DNA of 13,567 nt, taken from Russula earlei. Its lineage: Eukaryota > Basidiomycota > Agaricomycetes > Russulales > Russulaceae. Under the pieces are notes generated by a model that was not told the origin of the DNA, ran no database searches, and saw only the letters and a list, made by a program, of their open reading frames with translations. Positions 1 to 7,473 of this stretch are shown one piece after another. The first letter of the stretch is position 1; each line of letters begins with the position of its first letter. A program made the position numbers and the translations under genes. Where the stretch lies: positions 1 to 13,567 of the forward strand of contig JAGFNK010001183.1 in assembly GCA_025769875.1 (NCBI GenBank). The letters are read 5' to 3'.

Positions 1-735
1 GACTCTTGTGAGAGTGTGATGGTGCATGCCTCCTGGTCACACATGACTTTGATTCCGAGTAGCCAATGGATTGGCCCTAAATCAGTCAGCGCATACTTCT
101 GATTTAGTTTGTTTTTGTAATTTCTGATTAGCTCTTTTGAGCTTCCCGTGAGTATGCAATTGTCGACATGGATGGCGAGAATCAGGAGGTGGTTGTTGAC
201 ATGGGCGTGGAACACTCCTGGATCTGCCCCACTAACATGGAATCTGAGGTCAGTGAGAGCGCACATGAGTGTGTTGTACCATCATCGCCCCACCTGTTTC
301 AGTCCATAGAGCAACTTATGAAGTCGCTTGACTGTGTTCCCCCCCTCAATTTTGTATCCCGGGGGAGGTTATAGATAGATGATTTTGTCATTGCCTAGTT
401 CACCATTTAGGTATGCACCTGTAAAGTTGAAGGTTTCAATGTCCCAGTCGCTGTGCACTGCCAAGGTGAGGATTGTCCTAAGGCTTGCAAATTTGGCTAT
501 GGGGAAAATGTGTCAAGGTAGTCGACTCCAAATCTCTGCATGAATCTGCAAGCGACAAGTCATGCTTTGTACTTGTCAATGGTGCTGTCTTTGTTGCGTT
601 TGATGTGGAAGACCCTTTTGAGCCTACTATGTTGTTGTGGGATGGGTGTGGTATGGTGCTCCAAGTCCCAGTTCGCTCCAGGGTTGTGATCTCAGTGTCC
701 ATGGCCACTTTCCATTCCGGCCAGTCCTTGGGCAC
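1..735 (-). pseudogene. Copia reverse transcriptase domain, 5' part, inactivated
   Basis: The reading frame opens with a WKVAMDTEI-type RT start near 710, as in copia RVT_2 domains. It then gives the DWDIETFNFTGAYLNGEL block (about 400-460), a PPPGY block, the LHKLLYGLKQ block near 300-330, and the catalytic loop at 159-170. That loop reads HVDN where the family has YVDD or HVDD, so one metal-binding aspartate is lost. A TAA stop sits at 369-371, just before PPPGY. A one-base loss near 615 shifts the frame after GSK, where the family has a W-V-F block. The last residues before the window edge (LGIKV...ITLSQES) are also typical of copia RTs. The domain would copy retrotransposon RNA into cDNA in virus-like particles. 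The remaining RT and RNase H are outside the window. Confidence 0.92.
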
Positions 736-2250
736 TTGTGCCTCCTTGAGTGATCATGGATCGCCTTCCACATCTTCCATAGGATGAATGGGAGCATTGC
801 TGGATGCTGTTGTGTAAAGTACATAATTGTTGGTGTTAGTGTCAGTACCGAATACCGCCTCCTCCATGCTGGGTCCAGCCACTCCTCTCGGTTTTCTGTG
901 GCTGATGTCGGCGCCAGTCATCCCTTCTCCAATGAGGAGGTGTTTTACCTTGTTGGATGGTTTCAAATGCATTCCAATCTCCATGTGGGCTGGACTGGCA
1001 ATTTTGCCTTCCTTGGTGTCCTTGGAACTGGGACCAATTTCTTCTTTGGTGTGACCAATATCAACTGGTTGGGTATGTCTTCCCACAGGTCTTTGGCTTC
1101 CAACTGCTCCTATGGTGGCATTGTAGCCTGCGGGGCCAGGGCAAGTCCGCCCGGCATTGTTGTCTTGCCCTCTCCTTTGGTTTCCGGTTCTTTGGCTTGT
1201 GTTGGTGTGCCTTCCAAGGTGTGCACCATGAGGCTTGGACTTGCTGGCGTGCCTGCAGGTGGGGTGACTGGTTGAGTTTGGATGCCAATTTGAGGTGGTG
1301 TGATGCCAGAGGGGCTGGGTGCAATGGGCTGGTGGAAAGTGATGGACATGGGTACAAACTTTATATCTCTCTCCACCGACACTTTGCATTTCTCTGGCCA
1401 ATAGATGTGATGAGCATGTGTGCTCTTGCAATCGTGTCCTACCCATCGTGCTTTGATACCATGAGTGTTGAGTTTTGATCCAGCATCTGAGTGAACCCAG
1501 ATGCACTGTCCCCATTCCAGCACACCACTCAAGTCCGGTCTGTACCCACTGAGCCATTCGAAAGGGGTGTGATGACCGAGTGCTTTTGTCAAAGTTCAGT
1601 TCTTCAGCCATACAGCGTGGTGGACTGCTTCACCCCATAGGTACTTGGAAGTCCTGACTGATGGAGCATGGCTTGAGTTCATTCGAGCAGGCAGCGGTTT
1701 AGCAATTTAGTGACACCATTGTGCTGAGGTGTGTCATGCATCGTGAGGCAGCACTCAGTGCCTTGCTCCTGTAAATAATCTGTGAATTTCTTTCCCATGT
1801 ATCTACCTCCCCTGTTGGAGCGAAGTTGCTTGACATGCACATTGTGCTGCATTTGTGCCCAGTTTGCAAAAGTTTTGTAGGCTTGCAATGTTTCATCTTT
1901 AGTTTTGAGCAACTGTAGCTTAGTGTAATGCATGTGATCGTCTGTGAAAGTTATGTAGTATTTGTTCTTTGCAATAGTCTGGAGCAATGAAGGCCCCCAC
2001 AAATTGGAGTGGATTTCATCTCTGAATGATTTAGCAAGCAGGGCTTCTCGTTCCTTTTTGATCGCTTTACATGTTAATTTTGCCTATTCGCATGAGTCAC
2101 AGAAGAATGAAGGGATGTCGTCTATTAATTGCAGTCCGTCAACTGCCTTCTTCTGAATAGGAGTGTGGATCGCATCCACTGAGATATGCCTGAGCCTTCT
2201 GTGAAGCATGAGGATGTCCACGTGCTCGGGCTTGGCTTGTGCCACATTTG
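736..2250 (-). pseudogene. Copia integrase: HHCC zinc finger, core, C-terminal domain and linker to RT; inactivated
   Basis: The N-terminal zinc-binding motif is intact: His codons near 2203 and 2188 and Cys codons near 2101 and 2092 give H-X4-H-X28-C-X2-C. The core begins at WGPS (about 2000). Its first aspartate (TFTDDH, 1940-1942) is kept. The second position reads RSN (1814-1816) where D is expected. The third reads GVTK (1706-1708) where E is expected, exactly 35 residues after the second. Two of the three catalytic acids are therefore gone. The copia-specific C-terminal region at about 1110-1592 contains TPFEWLSGYRPDL, WVHSDAGSKL and RDIKFVP-type blocks. It is followed by a proline/threonine-rich linker with further stops, for example TGA near 750. 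Integrase would insert cDNA into the host chromosome; this copy could not. Confidence 0.92.
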
Positions 2251-2734
2251 TGTGCTCGACTTTGTATAGCCCATTTTGGCTTGCAGGGATTTTGCCAATA
2301 ACTTTCCCTTTTTGATTTTCAATTTGGCACACATTTCCTGTAAAGGAAACTTTGTATCCGGCATTAGTGATCCAGCTAACTGATATGATGGTGAGTCCGA
2401 TTTGGGGTGCATGGAGCATATTTCATAATAATATCGGCGTGTGAGTTTTTCTGATTGGTACCTGAATTAGAAGGTCGCCAATTCCTATTGTGTAAAAGGG
2501 GCGTTTGTTGGCTGCAATGATTGCCCGGGGCTGAATTGTCCAATATGTTGTGAAATTGTCCTGGAATGGAGTAATATGCTGTGAGGCCCTGGAGTCATAC
2601 AGCTCGGCCTCTGGTATTGGGACATTTTGAATTGTGTTTGCCATTATTTCTTCAATATCGGCACTGGCTCTGGTTCCCAAGTCAATGATAGCCCAGGACT
2701 CTATGTCCTGACTTTCTTCTACTGCTGTGGCCAA
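2251..2734 (-). pseudogene. Copia aspartic protease and gag-pre-integrase region
   Basis: The protease active-site motif is at 2585-2596 in the context ELYDSRASQHI. Copia proteases carry D-S-G-A here, so the catalytic aspartate is present but the glycine of the triad is arginine. A GIGD-type flap follows about 35 residues later. Downstream, the LHAPQIGLTIISV block (2380-2419) and the VCQIEN and NGLYKV blocks match the gag-pre-integrase segment that joins protease to the HHCC finger. A frame change near 2420 separates the two open segments. The enzyme normally dimerises and cleaves the Gag-Pol polyprotein. The G-to-R change would probably abolish activity; that effect is inferred from the family. 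Confidence 0.88.
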
Positions 2735-3516
2735 GTTATCTTGAGCATGTGAACATTTCTTTGGCCCTTGGCCTTCTTTTCCGCCTCCTTTGGCCCATCA
2801 ATCTGCTTTTGTATGACCCTTTTTATGGCAGTTATAGCATTCAATGTCATGTTTCAACTTCTTTTTGGTGACAGCACTAATTGCTTCATCCAGTGTATTG
2901 GGGAGACTAATGGATTTGCGTATAATGTGTTTCTGGAATTCATCGGACACATCATTTGAGTTGTGACATCATTATTATTCATGTCAGCGCTCATGGTCAT
3001 AGATGAGATGAGATAATCATAAGATGGGGGAAGCAAGGAGATAAGGATTGTTGTGTATTCATCATCTCTGATCATTTTGCCCATAGATGCGATCTTCTCA
3101 TGCATATCTTGCATCTTATCAAAGTGCGTGCAGATGTCATCATCTTCATCACATTTGGTGGTTTGGAGCTTCCACATGGCATCCAGTTGGAGTGATTGAG
3201 ATTAGTTTTCATACAGTGCCTTTAGGGCATTCCAAACCCCCTTTGCATCAGTTGTGTGCTTGATTCAGCCAAATGCAATGTCTGATATTGACAAAGCAAT
3301 GATCTGTTTGGTTGTGGTGTCATCATTGGCCCACCACATTGCTGGTGATACTCCGTTTACATCTCCTGTGTTGATATATCTTGGAGTAACTGATACCTTG
3401 GTTAGATGTTCTTCCATGCCCTTCACTTGGAGAGTCCACACTATATGGTCCTGGTACGATACTCAATTTGATCCATCACCGGCTAATTTGACCACTGGAA
3501 GTCTGTTATCTTCCAT
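2735..3516 (-). pseudogene. Copia Gag (UBN2-type) with CCHC zinc knuckle, interrupted
   Basis: I place the start ATG at 3514-3516, 69 bases inside the primer-binding site, giving MEDNRLPVVKLAGDGSN. An in-frame TGA follows at once where the family has Trp. The body contains IVWTLQVKGMEEHLT, then WNALKALYE, then LDAMWKLQTTKCDEDDD, the helical core typical of copia Gag (UBN2 family). More stops lie near 3270 and 3200, and a frameshift near 2955 precedes the zinc knuckle. The knuckle at 2798-2839 reads C-X2-C-X4-H and then a TGA exactly where the last Cys is expected, so the CCHC motif is incomplete. Gag would form virus-like particles and bind the element RNA. Confidence 0.88.
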
Positions 3517-3584
3517 CTTATCTTATCAGACTTTTCTCTCATGAGGCATGAGTTAATTTAACTTTGATATTCAATAGGCAACTC

Positions 3585-3600
3585 CAGGGCCCATAACCTG
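3585..3600 (-). promoter_or_regulatory. Primer-binding site matching the anticodon stem-loop of initiator tRNA-Met
   Basis: The plus strand reads CAGGGCCCATAACCTG. The yeast initiator tRNA-Met anticodon stem-loop, as I recall it, is CAGGGCTCATAACCCTG, so the two are nearly identical and the minus-strand retrotransposon RNA would pair with it. Drosophila copia and yeast Ty5 are known to prime from a cleaved initiator tRNA-Met at this internal site instead of from the tRNA 3' CCA end. The site lies 69 bases upstream of the gag ATG, where a primer-binding site belongs. Confidence 0.8.
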
Positions 3601-4179
3601 GTGAAGATATGTGTCATGAACCATTCTCCGGAGAGGGCCTTTGAAGGACCCTTCCTTATAGGAGGAAACCTGGTCTCTATGGTGTCACCCTGTTCACACG
3701 AGCAAAAGGGGTGAGTAGAGGTGTCCACAATATCGCGCGTGCATTGTTGCGCGAGCGATTCTCGGCACAATCGACATACAGCAAGCCCCACTTAAAGGCA
3801 ACCCTTCTAGCAACAAAAGACAGTATTAGAGCCTTCCTAACGACCCTTTGGAACGACCCTAGGAGCTCTACAATAGGCACTAACCTAGTGTCAAAGGCCC
3901 TACAACGCGTTATCAGACCAACTCTAATAACTATAGAACGACTACAAGGCAATACTAAGGACCTTAATAGAAGTATTAGGGTTGACTCTAAGAACCCTAA
4001 TAGAACTATATAAGGGCCTTATAAGATGACACTGTTCCCTAACCAAACTACAAGTCCTCAAATGACCGGCCCTAAACTAACTAACAAGAAATGAATCAGG
4101 TGCTTACACATGCACTAAAGTAGTAAACACGTGGACAATGGAAGCTCTTGCTCATCAAGAAGAGTCTTCTTACTCAGCA

Positions 4180-4213
4180 GCTTACTGAGCATGACCGAGC
4201 ATGCTCAGTAAGC
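4180..4213. repeat. 14-bp perfect inverted repeat inside the 961-bp LTR
   Basis: GCTTACTGAGCATG (4180-4193) and its exact reverse complement (4200-4213) are separated by six bases. It lies about 85 bases upstream of the TATATAAG box and could be a dimeric protein-binding site or a cruciform. Its core CAGTAAGC recurs in the other LTR of the window. Confidence 0.85.
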
Positions 4214-4295
4214 ATCCTCCGACTTCTTACTCATCACTCTATTGTGCTTGATAACAAGGTTATGACTTGTTCCCCATTTAGCAGTTCTCTTGTAG

Positions 4296-4314
4296 TATAT
4301 AAGCGCTCAATAAA
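4296..4314 (+). promoter_or_regulatory. LTR promoter TATA box and adjacent AATAAA
   Basis: TATATAAG at 4296-4303 is followed five bases later by AATAAA at 4309-4314. In LTRs the TATA box marks the U3/R boundary region and an AATAAA signal directs 3' end formation. The very close spacing is unusual but consistent with a short R region. Confidence 0.55.
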
Positions 4315-4896
4315 GTAGCGGACAGTCCTCAGACTGTCCATTTGTTTACGGCACTCTCTATCCCTGGGATACTCCTTTAAGGACCGTCCCCTTGTGACTA
4401 CCCTGGCCTCTTCCCTGCGTGATTGCTCGACTCTCACAGTAACAGTACCTCTCTGGTATCTGCTACTCCTCTGGATTCTACTTCTTGCCCACGCGGTCTT
4501 GGACGTCTATCGACTCGTCTTCGAGCTTATCCCTCGCTCTTGAACTGGATAGTTCAACAGTGAGTCTTGACAATATGATACCCAGGCGGTGGGAATGCGC
4601 AAGTGGGCAAGGCGGTCCAGTGGGCCATTGGCATGGCGCAGAGTCAAGGATGCATGTAAATGATGTGGAGTGGTGGTAGAGCATGAGAGGGGGGGGGGGA
4701 CTTGTTTGAAGTGCATGTGAGTGGTTTTCAAGAACAAGGAACATGACAATTTTTACATTTGCAGGCAATAAGAAGCTATTTTATATGTTTTACAAGTATG
4801 TTACTTAAGGAATAAAATAGGGGAGTGTTTTTAAGAGTTTTTGGAGTCGAGAATGGAAGTAAAACAGAAATGAAAATGTATAGTGAAAAAACTTCA

Positions 4897-5364
4897 GACT
4901 TTGACAGAAATAACGCATTGCCTCTCTATGTGGCTGATGTGCTTGTTCTGGTTTTGGTGTGTGCGTGTGATTGAGTCACCTGTTTGCATCTTTCTTGGAT
5001 ACAGAGTTATGGAGACAGTGTGGAATGTTCTTGCTTTTGGACATTTTTGATTTTGAAGTGGGTTGTACAAGGCCTGAGAAGGATAACAGCAGAATGTATT
5101 TCCCCTGAGGGGAGTGGAAAAAATTAGGGAATCAAAATGATCCCAGGGACATGCCGTGTTGTGCTTTCGCACTCCTCCACATGCGCCCCTGGCAGCCCAA
5201 AACTGCCAGATGCTGCAGAGGCTGGTGATATGGATGCTAAGGCAGCTGGCAATGCTGAACTGATGAGTGTGGGCAAGGCTAAGATGGAGGCTTTATGCTG
5301 AGACTGTGGGGATGGGAGACTGGAATGATGGGAGGTGGTGCAGGGACACCTGTACAACACCCAT
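4897..5364. other. Non-coding stretch, no gene recognised
   Basis: Both strands were read and only short, compositionally ordinary open frames without recognisable motifs were found. The part from about 5180 to 5330 is purine-rich on the plus strand. No tRNA, LTR end or coding block is evident. It may be old transposon sequence. Confidence 0.5.
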
Positions 5365-5423
5365 ATACCCATGAGTAAGGGTGCAGTGTTGCATGGGTAT
5401 GACAAACTGAAACTCATACCCAT
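5365..5423. repeat. Three-arm inverted repeat cluster built on ATACCCAT
   Basis: ATACCCATG (5365-5373) is the exact reverse complement of CATGGGTAT (5392-5400). The overlapping ATGGGTATGA (5393-5402) is the reverse complement of TCATACCCAT (5414-5423), with an 11-base loop. The middle arm can pair with either side, giving two mutually exclusive hairpins. Nearby CATACC words continue to about 5434. Such clusters are common at ends of non-autonomous DNA transposons, but no element boundaries are visible. Confidence 0.7.
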
Positions 5424-5465
5424 ACCTGAGCATACCTGTGACCACATTGTCATGGCGTTACCTGG

Positions 5466-5538
5466 CAACCCAACTGACCACAAAAGAGGGCAACCACAAC
5501 CAAGGTCCAGTTGCATTTGGTTGCATTCAGTTGGGTTG
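5466..5538. repeat. 12-bp perfect inverted repeat, CAACCCAACTGA arms
   Basis: CAACCCAACTGA (5466-5477) pairs exactly with TCAGTTGGGTTG (5527-5538). The 49-base interval carries further complementary words (GCAACC/GGTTGC and AACCAA/TTGGTT), so a long imperfect stem is possible. A T tract and CAGTCCACCCAAACAGACC follow to 5572, resembling the terminus of a small inverted-repeat element, but no matching left end was found. Confidence 0.65.
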
Positions 5539-5572
5539 CAGTTTTTTTTTCAGTCCACCCAAACAGACCTTT

Positions 5573-5874
5573 AAACACTAAGTGTAGGAGTGTGTTACAA
5601 CAATGGGGGCTAACAAGAGGATGAGGATGAGGATGGCTTAGAGACATGTGATTAGCTGAGGATGCCAAATTGAAGCACCAACTTGAACTCTAACATTCTG
5701 CACAACATCTCTCCAAACACACAAGAAAGGGGAAAACATCAAATGAGCATAATCTGACAAAAAAAAAAGGGTAGATTCACATTAATCAGTACTTTTACCC
5801 CCCATTTTGAAAGAAATGACAATCATTATTTTCAGTGTGTCTATAAGTTCTGACCAATTGCCAGGTATTGTTTT
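5573..5874. other. Non-coding stretch, no gene recognised
   Basis: AT-rich sequence with short A and T tracts. No motif-bearing open frame was seen on either strand. Confidence 0.5.
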
Positions 5875-5877
5875 GCC

Positions 5878-5907
5878 TGGCCTGGCCTCAGGCCATGAGC
5901 CAGGCCA
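5878..5907. repeat. Hairpin at the left edge of the minisatellite
   Basis: TGGCCTGGC (5878-5886) pairs exactly with GCCAGGCCA (5899-5907), across a 12-base loop. The right arm is the first array copy and the left arm is an inverted copy of the repeat motif. Confidence 0.75.
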
Positions 5908-6068
5908 AGCCAGGCCAAGCCAGGCCAAGCCAGGCCAAGCCAGGCCAAGCCAGGCCAAGCCAGGCCAAGCCAGGCCAAGCCAGGCCAAGCCAGGCCAAGC
6001 CAGGCCAAGCCAGGCCAAGCCAGGCCAAGCCAGGCCAAGCCAGGCCAAGCCAGGCCAAGCCAGGCCAA
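5898..6068. repeat. 10-bp minisatellite CAGGCCAAGC, about 17 perfect copies
   Basis: Sixteen consecutive identical copies run from 5901 to 6060. Three matching bases precede them and eight follow (6061-6068). No substitution is seen within the array, which implies recent expansion or homogenisation. The unit has no stop codon in any of the six frames, so it creates long spurious open frames of alternating Gly/Ala/Leu/Trp/Pro on one strand and Gln/Ala/Lys/Pro/Gly on the other; I do not regard these as genes. Length in the real genome may differ because assemblers collapse such arrays. Confidence 0.97.
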
Positions 6069-6096
6069 AGTGATGGCTTCATGACTTTGGCCTGGC
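6059..6096. repeat. Hairpin at the right edge of the minisatellite
   Basis: GCCAGGCCAAAGT (6059-6071) is the exact reverse complement of ACTTTGGCCTGGC (6084-6096), with a 12-base loop. The left arm is the last array copy and the right arm is an inverted copy, mirroring the left edge. Confidence 0.8.
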
Positions 6097-6106
6097 CTAT
6101 GATTTG

Positions 6107-6141
6107 AAAAGCCAGAGCCAGGCCATCAAGCCCTGGCTTTT
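6107..6141. repeat. Third inverted repeat, AAAAGCCAG...CTGGCTTTT
   Basis: AAAAGCCAG (6107-6115) pairs with CTGGCTTTT (6133-6141), and a nested AGCCAGG/CCTGGCT pair (6116-6122 and 6132-6138) is an alternative. A run of T follows. Confidence 0.6.
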
Positions 6142-6364
6142 TTGGGGTAATTATCATCTTTGTCAGCACTAACCCAGCATCAGTAGAATTCCTGCCTTTG
6201 CTCATCAACAGTTACAGTACACCCTTGCCACACTCACCACTCAGTACCCTCCATCTTCCTTCAGTGACAATGAAGTTTAGGGAGGATTCTACTGCAAGGT
6301 ATGTGAGCCCACTGGCCTGGAAACTCACATGACTCACTTGCCCCCACCTCCCATGCATCCCTCA
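6142..6364. other. Short non-coding spacer before the second solo LTR
   Basis: No recognisable coding or RNA feature. The sequence is continuous with that after 6910 once the inserted LTR is removed. Confidence 0.5.
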
Positions 6365-6604
6365 CCCACTGTTAAGATCTGATTGATCTTGTTACCGACT
6401 CTTAGTGAAAGAGTTGCTTGATATAGTTCAAGCACTAGACTTTGAACCTTTTGATATTATCTCAGGAATAATAGATGTAAGAGAAGAGAGGGGCCTCTTT
6501 CACTTAGAGTGATCACTATACTTTTGTTTAGAGTGTTGACAAGATAATTGTTTCTTGTAAGAGAGTAAGTTGAGCGTAAGGCTTGACTTCTTGGTACAAC
6601 AGAG

Positions 6605-6612
6605 TATTTATA
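6605..6612 (-). promoter_or_regulatory. TATA box of the 535-bp LTR
   Basis: TATAAATA on the minus strand, about 290 bases from the LTR start at 6904, leaving roughly 235 bases for R and U5. The position suits a U3 promoter. Confidence 0.6.
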
Positions 6613-6717
6613 CAATATCTCAACAATGGCTGATCCAATTTGTACGAAACTTGGAGTGCACATAGCTGAGGACCAGTAGTATCCAAGAACATAGAGCGCA
6701 ATTCGAAAGTATCAGAA

Positions 6718-6862
6718 ATGACTCACGCATGAGTCATCCTTTCCTAGTATCTGTCATCAATCAGTAAGCAGTGAGTAAGCAATCAGTAAGCCAACCACCA
6801 AGCAAATCACTAAGCAATCACTAAGCAGAAGTAAGCACAGATGAGTAAACAGAGATGAGTCA
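6718..6862. promoter_or_regulatory. bZIP-type TGA(C/G)TCA sites and repeated TAAGCA motif in LTR U3
   Basis: ATGACTCA (6718-6725) and TGAGTCAT (6730-6737) form a perfect 8-bp inverted pair around CGCA, and a third TGAGTCA is at 6856-6862. TGA(C/G)TCA is the consensus of Gcn4/AP-1-like bZIP activators. Between and after them, AGTAAGCA or ACTAAGCA words recur about nine times from 6762 to 6880. All lie upstream of the minus-strand TATA box. Binding is inferred, not shown. Confidence 0.5.
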
Positions 6863-6909
6863 CCAAAGCATAGGTAAGCAGATGAGAACGCAAGAATCCT
6901 AACACCCAC

Positions 6910-7471
6910 ACATGTTCCTTTCCCTTTGTCTCTCATCTCCCTTCCCCTCCTATCAGGAGCTACTATCTTGTCCAGTATCTCAGCGATTCAGTGAATGGAA
7001 CCAGCTTTCTAATATCTGCATTGACCCTCTTGTATGGCTAAGAACACCTCAACCCTCAAGCTCTTTCTCTTCTTCTTCAAGAACATATGCACAAGCCCAT
7101 GCATCCAGCCTTGCACCCACACTGCTTAGACATCAAGCCTCATGTTGGCATGCTACACAACTATGGTGTGCTTGGTATTGCACTTCTCTTCCACCACCTC
7201 TACACATTGTACCCTACCTCTTCCTCTGAGTCAGACCTCCACCTCCATGATCAAAGCTGTCACTAATGGTGTTGAATTCACGCCTACCCAGATGCAAATG
7301 TGCATTGTGGCCTCAACCCCCAGAACAATACCTGATTCACTTACATAGATATTGCATATACATGGCCAGTAGGGCCTTTATATACTCAACCCCCTAGTTC
7401 ATTTAGGAACCTCAGTGTTTGTGCCCCACATGCAAGACACTGAGGTGAGCACACTCGTTGCTTTCTCACAG
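6910..7471. other. No gene recognised; C/T-rich sequence with short open frames
   Basis: Several overlapping short open frames exist on the plus strand, rich in Ser, Thr, Pro and Cys. They match nothing I recognise and are interrupted. The segment from about 7230 to 7480 reads somewhat more protein-like (a stretch beginning MIKAVTNGVEFTPTQMQMC), but stops interrupt it. It may be a fragment of a decayed gene. Confidence 0.35.
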
Positions 7472-7473
7472 TA

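Larger units (their letters stand above)
1..3600 (-). mobile_element. Ty1/copia LTR retrotransposon, internal region, decayed and cut by the left window edge
   Basis: Reading from high to low coordinates on the minus strand, the segment gives a primer-binding site, gag with a zinc knuckle, an aspartic protease motif, an HHCC-DD(35)E integrase and a reverse transcriptase. The order PR-IN-RT is diagnostic for Ty1/copia (Pseudoviridae-type) elements, since Ty3/gypsy places integrase last. RNase H, the polypurine tract and the 3' LTR would lie left of position 1. The polyprotein is broken by at least two frameshifts (near 615 and 2955) and several in-frame stops. Catalytic residues of protease, integrase and reverse transcriptase are altered, so this copy cannot be autonomous. 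A plus-strand solo LTR (3612-4572) interrupts the region just beyond the primer-binding site, so the copia copy is the older insertion. The similarity to basidiomycete copia elements is judged by eye. Confidence 0.93.
3612..4572 (+). mobile_element. Solo LTR, 961 bp, with 5-bp target duplication ATATG
   Basis: The left end reads TGTCATG and the right end CTTGACA, so the terminal five bases form the inverted pair TGTCA...TGACA with canonical TG...CA ends. The flanking pentamers are both ATATG (3607-3611 and 4573-4577), an exact 5-bp target-site duplication as made by LTR-element integrases. No internal coding region follows, so this is a solo LTR left by LTR-LTR recombination. Plus orientation is supported by TATATAAG at 4296-4303 followed by AATAAA at 4309-4314. 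A second identical TATATAAG lies at 4007-4014. It is inserted 7 bases beyond the copia primer-binding site, so it post-dates that element. Gypsy versus copia origin cannot be decided from an LTR alone. Confidence 0.88.
3602..4896 (-). mobile_element. Candidate copia 5' LTR, split by the nested solo LTR
   Basis: One base separates the primer-binding site from TGAAG at 3602-3606. Removing the nested LTR and one target copy (3612-4577) leaves 3602-3611 joined to 4578 onward. The next matching end is CTTCA at 4892-4896, giving a 329-bp LTR with TGAAG...CTTCA ends. On the minus strand it holds TATAAAAT at 4778-4785, about 110 bases from the LTR start. The partner LTR is outside the window, so the right boundary and target duplication cannot be verified. 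A G11 run (4689-4699) lies inside. Confidence 0.35.
6370..6904 (-). mobile_element. Solo LTR, 535 bp, with 5-bp target duplication CCCAC
   Basis: The plus strand begins TGTTAAGATC and ends GATCCTAACA-like (AATCCTAACA), so the termini are inverted relatives (TGTTAAGAT against TGTTAGGAT) with TG...CA ends. Both flanks are CCCAC (6365-6369 and 6905-6909), an exact 5-bp target duplication. There is no internal domain, so it is a solo LTR. Minus orientation is supported by a TATAAATA box on that strand (6605-6612), with promoter-like repeated motifs on its upstream (higher-coordinate) side. End sequence, length and internal motifs differ from the 961-bp LTR, so it is another family. Confidence 0.9.

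Noticed and set aside
784..1478. Plus-strand open frames of 163 and 173 codons
   Set aside because: They are antisense to the copia integrase C-terminus and linker, where the minus-strand translation matches the family.
754..1611. Minus-strand open frame of 285 codons
   Set aside because: The frame is shifted relative to the true integrase frame; only a short stretch agrees with the family order.
3610..4110. A 501-bp minus-strand LTR with TGTGT...ACACA ends
   Set aside because: The ends look plausible, but no target duplication supports them. The 961-bp LTR at 3612-4572 has matching ends and an exact ATATG duplication.
4234..4768. Minus-strand short open frames around the LTR right end
   Set aside because: They lie within the solo LTR or its flank, with no recognisable protein.
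5898..6068. CRISPR-like array
   Set aside because: The units are contiguous 10-bp copies with no spacers, in a fungal context.
5782..6208. Several overlapping open frames of 75-106 codons on both strands
   Set aside because: They are created by the stop-free 10-bp minisatellite, not by coding constraint.
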